Below are positions 6,014-9,024 of a stretch of DNA of 9,024 bases, in pieces. The DNA comes from Pseudomonadota bacterium (lineage in GTDB: Bacteria; Pseudomonadota; Alphaproteobacteria; Micavibrionales; UBA2020): NCBI GenBank assembly GCA_023444705.1, contig JAEXMB010000024.1:1-9024 (forward strand), written 5' to 3'. Position 1 is the first letter of the stretch, and every line of letters starts with the position of its first letter. A program made the translations under genes and the position numbers. The notes under the pieces are model-generated. The model worked only from the letters and a program-made list of their open reading frames with translations, made no database searches and was not told where the DNA came from.

Positions 6014-6637
6014 ATGTTCGAGCAATACAACTGGCAAAACGTCACCGGCCCGCAGATGGACCCGTTCCTCAAGCTGGTCAATCCCATTCAGGGGAAATAT
6101 ACCGCCAATGCCGCCACGGCATCGGTCGCATGGTGCCAGCTGCCGTTTTATTCAACCATCGCGCTGGTGCGCGTGGATGACAGCGCCTGGCCCGCGGGCA
6201 CGGGTCCGTTCTGGTTTCTGGCCAAGCAGGGCCGCATGTTCCTGCTCGACGGCTCAAGCGCGCCGATCCATGACGCCAACGAAGCCGACCCCATCAAGGT
6301 GGGCGAGGACAACGCGCTCGATTACCTGCGCTTCTTCTGCTACTTCGTGCATGGCGACGAAGGGCCTTTCCTGATTGTCGAGAAAATCGACCACCCCGCG
6401 CTCGACCAGTCGCGCCTTGAGCCTGCGACGCGCACCGTGATCGAAGGCGCCATCCGCGAGGCCGCGTTTGAAGGCCGCACCGGTGAAGGCGCGCTCGAAG
6501 CCTCGGCAATGGTGCTGTACGGCAATGCCCTGTTCTCTGCGCGTTTTTCGATGACCGAAAACGGCATGATCGAAATGATCGACGACGAACCTGTCGCCGC
6601 CGACCTGCCTGTGAAGAAGATCAAGCCGAATTATTAA
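6014..6637 (+). CDS. Conserved-looking soluble protein of unknown function
   Basis: From ATG 6014 the protein has 207 residues. I do not recognise a domain. It has no signal peptide, no membrane span and no low-complexity segment, and it reads like a compact alpha/beta protein. Notable parts are an aromatic N-terminal half (WCQLPFYSTIALVRV, then GPFWFLAKQGRMFLLDG), an aromatic block DYLRFFCYFVHGDEGPFLIVE near the middle, and an acidic stretch followed by a basic C-terminus (VKKIKPNY). Codon use matches the neighbours and the frame is open with a good ribosome binding site, so it is a real gene. It lies 94 nt after argE and 60 nt before the RTX-module gene on the same strand. A hairpin sits in the latter gap. 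A shared transcript with the downstream gene is possible but not shown. Confidence 0.75.
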   Translation: MFEQYNWQNVTGPQMDPFLKLVNPIQGKYTANAATASVAWCQLPFYSTIALVRVDDSAWPAGTGPFWFLAKQGRMFLLDGSSAPIHDANEADPIKVGEDNALDYLRFFCYFVHGDEGPFLIVEKIDHPALDQSRLEPATRTVIEGAIREAAFEGRTGEGALEASAMVLYGNALFSARFSMTENGMIEMIDDEPVAADLPVKKIKPNY

Positions 6638-6647
6638 AGCTCTGCAT

Positions 6648-6673
6648 CCCGTGCTTGCAGCGCCAGGCACGGG
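6648..6673 (+). other. Stem-loop in the gap before the RTX-module gene
   Basis: CCCGTGCTTG (6648-6657) pairs with CAGGCACGGG (6664-6673) in a 10-bp stem with one G-U pair and a 6-nt loop. It begins 11 nt after the upstream stop and ends 12 nt before the GGGGGAG ribosome binding site of the next gene. There is no T-tract after it, so it is more likely a leader or mRNA-processing structure than a true terminator. Confidence 0.4.
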
Positions 6674-6685
6674 CGGGCCATGTCT

Positions 6686-6692
6686 GGGGGAG
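6686..6692 (+). promoter_or_regulatory. Ribosome binding site favouring the GTG start at 6698
   Basis: GGGGGAG at 6686-6692 is 5 nt before GTG 6698. The in-frame ATG at 6680 lies upstream of this sequence and has only a GC-rich stretch before it. The GTG start also gives a cleaner membrane anchor (MRQAMIAIVIV). Confidence 0.5.
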
Positions 6693-6697
6693 ACGAC

Positions 6698-8203
6698 GTG
6701 CGCCAAGCGATGATCGCAATCGTGATTGTGGCGACGCTGGCCGTCATGGGCGGCGCAGCGTATCTGTGGCTGAAACCTGCCCCTGTCGTGGTTGAACAGG
6801 ATCCCTCGCTGGCGCCGTTGACGGTCGAGGCGCGCGCCTCGCGCTTTGGCGATTACTGGGCGGAAGTCTTTGTGGTCGATCTTGGCCAGCCCGGTATCCA
6901 GCTGATCGCGCCGCGTTCCTCGCGCGGTGCTTTTTTCGACATGGACAACGACGGCTTTGCTGAATTCAGCGGCTGGGTCGCGCCTGACGACGGCATCCTG
7001 GCCATTGATCTCGACGGTGACGGGCGCATCACCACTTACAGCGAACTGCTCGGCGGGGGCGACAAAAGCGGCTTTGGCGCGCTCAGCTGGCTCGACAGCG
7101 ACCGCAACGGCACCATTGACCAGTTTGACCGCGATTATCACCGCCTTTACGTCTGGCGCGACCTCAACGGCGACGGGCTGTCGTCGCCCAACGAGCTGAT
7201 CCCCCTTGGGCGCTCGGGTATCCGCATCATTCCCCTGCGCGGGCGCATGGTCAACGAAACCATCGCGCTGCAAAACGTTGTGGCGCGCGGGCCCATCTAT
7301 ATCGCAGGGGCGGAGCGCGACATGATCGCCGTGCGCATCGCCTACGACAACACCATCAGCCGTGATGACCGTCCGCTTGGCGCCTTTGATACTGCTATCC
7401 TGCAGTTGCCCGAGCTGCGCGGCTATGGCCGCCTGCCCGGGTTGCAGCGCGCGATGAATGCCGACAGCGTGTTGCGCGACATGGTCAGCGCACTGAAAGC
7501 CACGGCGATTTCCGAGCTGCTGTCAGTCAGCGATCCGGTCGAGGGCAAGACACGCGACATTCTCTACCGCTGGGCCAAGGTCGAGGCACTGCCCAAAGAG
7601 CGCCGCGGCATACCCGACAGCCGCATGCTGGAATGGCTTGAGGAATACCGCGACGAGGAATACCGCCAGGGCGGTGTGTCTGGCGTTGCCAATCCCACGC
7701 CCGACATGACGCCGCGCATCGAAGCCGCCTTTGCGCGCGCGCATACCCAGATGACGGGCAAACTATTGGTGCAATCGCAACTGGGCGCACTGTTTACGGG
7801 CTTGCGCTATAACCCTGCGCGCGACGTGCTGGAGGGCTATCGCGGCATCGACGCGCAACGGCTTAATCAGGTGAAGTGGATCGCAAGCCAGAGCCCCGAC
7901 CCCGCCGCTGTCTGGCATGTTGTCATGATCATGGTCGATACGATGGGCGATCAGGTGCTGAGCAGCGTTGACCGCGCCATGCTCGTGGCGGCGATCGCAT
8001 CAAGCGCGCCCAAGACCTCGTTTGAAGAACTGTTGCGCAACATCCGCGCGCGCGCCACTGTCGAGGCGATGCCCCCCGCAAGCGCACCTGCACCGGCGGC
8101 CGCCCCGCCTGTGGCGCCTGCCGCTGTCCCGGCCGCGCCGCAAGCGCCCGCAAACGCCCCCCAGCCGGGCCGCATCCAGCGTGTGGGCAGCGGGCAGAAC
8201 TGA
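6698..8203 (+). CDS. Membrane-anchored protein with an RTX/FrpC-type calcium-binding module
   Basis: The 501-residue protein starts with one hydrophobic segment (residues 5-25), an uncleaved anchor or signal peptide, so the rest is probably periplasmic. Residues about 78-170 hold four Asp-rich loops: D81-D83-D85, D104-D106-D108 (DLDGDGRIT), D133-D135-N137 (DSDRNGTID) and D155-N157-D159 (DLNGDG). These lie in the context GWV.PDDG, SELLGG, and YVWRDLNGDG..SPNEL. I recognise that order from giant FrpC-like RTX proteins, where it binds Ca2+. Residues about 238-365 (LPELRGYGRLPGLQRAM.., RDILYRW.., QMTGKLLVQSQLGALF) also resemble the segment that follows it there. The glycine-rich nonapeptide repeats and a type I secretion tail are absent. 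Residues 458-490 form an Ala/Pro-rich tail. The function is unknown. A GTG start at 6698 is preferred; ATG 6680 would add six residues. Confidence 0.78.
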   Translation: MRQAMIAIVIVATLAVMGGAAYLWLKPAPVVVEQDPSLAPLTVEARASRFGDYWAEVFVVDLGQPGIQLIAPRSSRGAFFDMDNDGFAEFSGWVAPDDGILAIDLDGDGRITTYSELLGGGDKSGFGALSWLDSDRNGTIDQFDRDYHRLYVWRDLNGDGLSSPNELIPLGRSGIRIIPLRGRMVNETIALQNVVARGPIYIAGAERDMIAVRIAYDNTISRDDRPLGAFDTAILQLPELRGYGRLPGLQRAMNADSVLRDMVSALKATAISELLSVSDPVEGKTRDILYRWAKVEALPKERRGIPDSRMLEWLEEYRDEEYRQGGVSGVANPTPDMTPRIEAAFARAHTQMTGKLLVQSQLGALFTGLRYNPARDVLEGYRGIDAQRLNQVKWIASQSPDPAAVWHVVMIMVDTMGDQVLSSVDRAMLVAAIASSAPKTSFEELLRNIRARATVEAMPPASAPAPAAAPPVAPAAVPAAPQAPANAPQPGRIQRVGSGQN

Positions 8204-8270
8204 CGCGGCACCGCCAAAACCATCCTAACCGCTTGTTTTCAAAGGATGCTTGACAATAGAGGGTGTAGAC

Positions 8271-8283
8271 AATCAAGTGCTTG
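8271..8283 (+). promoter_or_regulatory. Perfect-consensus IHF binding site in the ihfB leader
   Basis: AATCAAGTGCTTG matches WATCAANNNNTTR at every fixed position. It lies about 160 nt upstream of ihfB, just downstream of the TTGACA at 8250-8255, where bound IHF could block or remodel that promoter. The sequence 5' of it is not A/T-rich; the A/T-rich stretch follows at 8284-8304. Confidence 0.5.
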
Positions 8284-8338
8284 AAATATAAAGATTTTAT
8301 TTTAGGCGCGGGGCGTGCGGGGGCCGGAATTTCGCTAT

Positions 8339-8351
8339 TATTTGTTTGATT
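8339..8351 (-). promoter_or_regulatory. Second IHF-like site with A-tract in the ihfB leader
   Basis: Read on the minus strand, AATCAAACAAATA matches WATCAANNNNTTR at all but one fixed position (ATA in place of TTR). A run of six A residues on the same strand (plus-strand T6 at 8359-8364) lies 7 nt upstream, very close to the A-tract placement in the lambda H' site. It overlaps the second TTTCAAAGG copy and is upstream of the TTGACG at 8366-8371. Confidence 0.4.
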
Positions 8352-8441
8352 TCAAAGGTTTTTTATTGACGGCATGGCGCAAACTTGGCACGCTTTAGCC
8401 TATATCGTGTCCACCATATTTAAAGGATTCGCGAAACCGCC

Positions 8442-8744
8442 ATGACAAAGTCGGAATTGATCCTGAAGCTTGCTGAAATGAACCCGCATCTCTACCAGAG
8501 CCATGCGGAGCAAATCGTCGACACGATTTTTGAAGAAATCACCAAAGCCCTGTCGTCGGGCAGCCGTGTCGAGTTGCGCGGCTTTGGCGCGTTTTCGGTC
8601 AAACAGCGCAAGTCGCGCATCGGCCGCAACCCCCGCACCGGCGAAACCGTTCAGGTTGACGACAAGAAAGTGCCCTTCTTCAAGATCGGCAAAAAGATGC
8701 ACGAGCGTCTGAACGGCATCGAAGGCGACGGCAAGGACGAATAA
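8442..8744 (+). CDS. ihfB: Integration host factor beta subunit
   Basis: The 100-residue protein is a DNABII protein of the IHF-beta type. It starts MTKSEL as IhfB does, not like typical HU, and has the usual length. Residues R42, E44 and R46 (SRVELRGFGAFS) match the positions of E. coli IHF-beta that read the TTR part of its site. P64 in GRNPRTGE is the proline that intercalates and kinks DNA. The C-terminal block PFFKIGKKMHERLN is typical. With IhfA, encoded elsewhere, it should bend DNA sharply at WATCAANNNNTTR sites for transcription, replication and recombination. The ATG is preceded by AAGGA at 8423-8427, an unusually long 14 nt away. The leader is AT-rich and carries IHF-like sites. 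The LapA-like gene follows after 77 nt, a neighbour pair common in alphaproteobacteria. Confidence 0.95.
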   Translation: MTKSELILKLAEMNPHLYQSHAEQIVDTIFEEITKALSSGSRVELRGFGAFSVKQRKSRIGRNPRTGETVQVDDKKVPFFKIGKKMHERLNGIEGDGKDE

Positions 8745-8821
8745 TCCGCCGCGCGGTTTTGCCGCCCTTTCTTCCGCCGCTTCTCCCGTTTGCGTCCTGA
8801 CTACGAGGAGCCCTGCGCGCC

Positions 8822-9024
8822 ATGCGTCTGCTGTCTTTTTTCACCACGCTTTTCATCACTCTGCCGCTGACACTGTTCGCGCTGAGCTTTGCGCTGTCCA
8901 ACGGCCTGCCCGTCGGCGTCAGCCTGTGGCCTTTCAGCCTGTCGGCCACGCCGGCCATTTCCCTTGGGTTGCTTGGTGTCGTCTTGCTGGGCGGGGGGTT
9001 CTTTTTCGGTGCGCTGTTTGTCGG
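8822..9024 (+). CDS. LapA-domain (DUF1049) inner-membrane protein, 3' end beyond window
   Basis: Sixty-seven codons are visible before the window ends. Two hydrophobic segments (residues about 5-25 and 44-67) flank a short loop with N27 (ALSNGLPV) and LWPFSL at 35-40. This is the pattern of LapA/DUF1049 proteins (FALSN...V...LWP...P), small inner-membrane proteins. In E. coli LapA works with LapB in lipopolysaccharide assembly. Alphaproteobacterial members are less studied and the role is inferred. The start ATG has GAGGAG at 8805-8810, 11 nt upstream. It lies directly after ihfB with no clear terminator between, so it may share that transcript. The C-terminus cannot be assessed. Confidence 0.75.
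   Translation, partial: MRLLSFFTTLFITLPLTLFALSFALSNGLPVGVSLWPFSLSATPAISLGLLGVVLLGGGFFFGALFV

Larger units (their letters stand above)
8237..8371 (+). repeat. Two copies of a promoter-like motif TTTCAAAGG...TTGAC
   Basis: TTTCAAAGG occurs at 8237-8245 and again at 8350-8358. Each copy is followed after a short spacer (4 and 7 nt) by a -35-like box: TTGACA at 8250-8255 and TTGACG at 8366-8371. The arrangement suggests tandem promoters for ihfB that arose by duplication. Neither box has a convincing -10 at 16-18 nt (TCAAGT and CACGCT at 17 nt), so promoter activity is uncertain. Confidence 0.35.

Noticed and set aside
6254..7273. 339-codon open frame on the minus strand
   Set aside because: Antisense to the unknown gene and the RTX-module gene, with composition typical of a shadow frame and no recognisable domain.
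8221..8248. Hairpin CATCCT/AGGATG after the RTX-module gene as a terminator
   Set aside because: Only 6 bp with a 16-nt loop and no T-tract after it, and it overlaps the promoter-like motif.
8305..8327. G-rich island in the ihfB leader as a G-quadruplex
   Set aside because: It has four G-runs, but two are only GG, so at most a weak two-layer structure; not enough to call.
8384..8401. Sigma-54 promoter-like CTTGGCACG upstream of ihfB
   Set aside because: The -24 half looks good, but the next GC lies 9 nt after GG rather than 10, and the -12 half (TTGC) is not there.

Overview
The window is GC-rich, densely coded bacterial chromosome. It looks like an alphaproteobacterium. The coding style, the ihfB gene followed directly by a LapA-domain gene, and promoters of the form TTGACA-N17-GCTACAT all fit that group. 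I cannot name the genus from sequence alone. No rRNA, tRNA, insertion sequence, integrase or CRISPR array is visible, so this is probably core chromosome rather than an island.

Layout from left to right. (1) Two plus-strand genes: a small PilZ-domain protein (50-448) and a 96-residue membrane protein (503-793), separated by a perfect 8-bp hairpin. (2) A tight minus-strand pair: an M50 site-2-protease-like membrane protease with two CBS domains (2506-1352), then, 3 nt later, a Nudix hydrolase (1348-800). (3) A plus-strand lipoprotein (2627-3145) divergent from the protease. (4) A minus-strand gene (4490-3168) for a 440-residue protein of no assigned family; I read it as two degenerate RelA/SpoT-type HD domains. 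(5) Divergent from it, argE, acetylornithine deacetylase (4705-5919), the clearest metabolic gene here (arginine biosynthesis). (6) A 207-residue protein of unknown function (6014-6637) and a 501-residue membrane-anchored protein (6698-8203). The latter carries calcium-binding loops and a following segment that I recognise from giant RTX/FrpC-type secreted proteins, but it lacks the RTX nonapeptide repeats. (7) An unusually AT-rich 238-nt gap, then ihfB (8442-8744) and the start of a lapA-like gene (8822-9024, cut by the window edge).

The genes do not form one pathway. The most interesting thread is regulatory. The window encodes the beta subunit of IHF, and perfect matches to the enterobacterial IHF consensus WATCAANNNNTTR occur in just two places: in the ihfB leader, and between the divergent promoters of argE and the pseudo-HD gene. 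A near-perfect third site in the ihfB leader has an A-tract placed as in classical IHF sites. This suggests ihfB autoregulation and IHF control of the argE divergent region. The other two leads are the RTX-like module outside an RTX toxin and the tandem pseudo-HD protein. All homology calls come from motif reading, not from searches.
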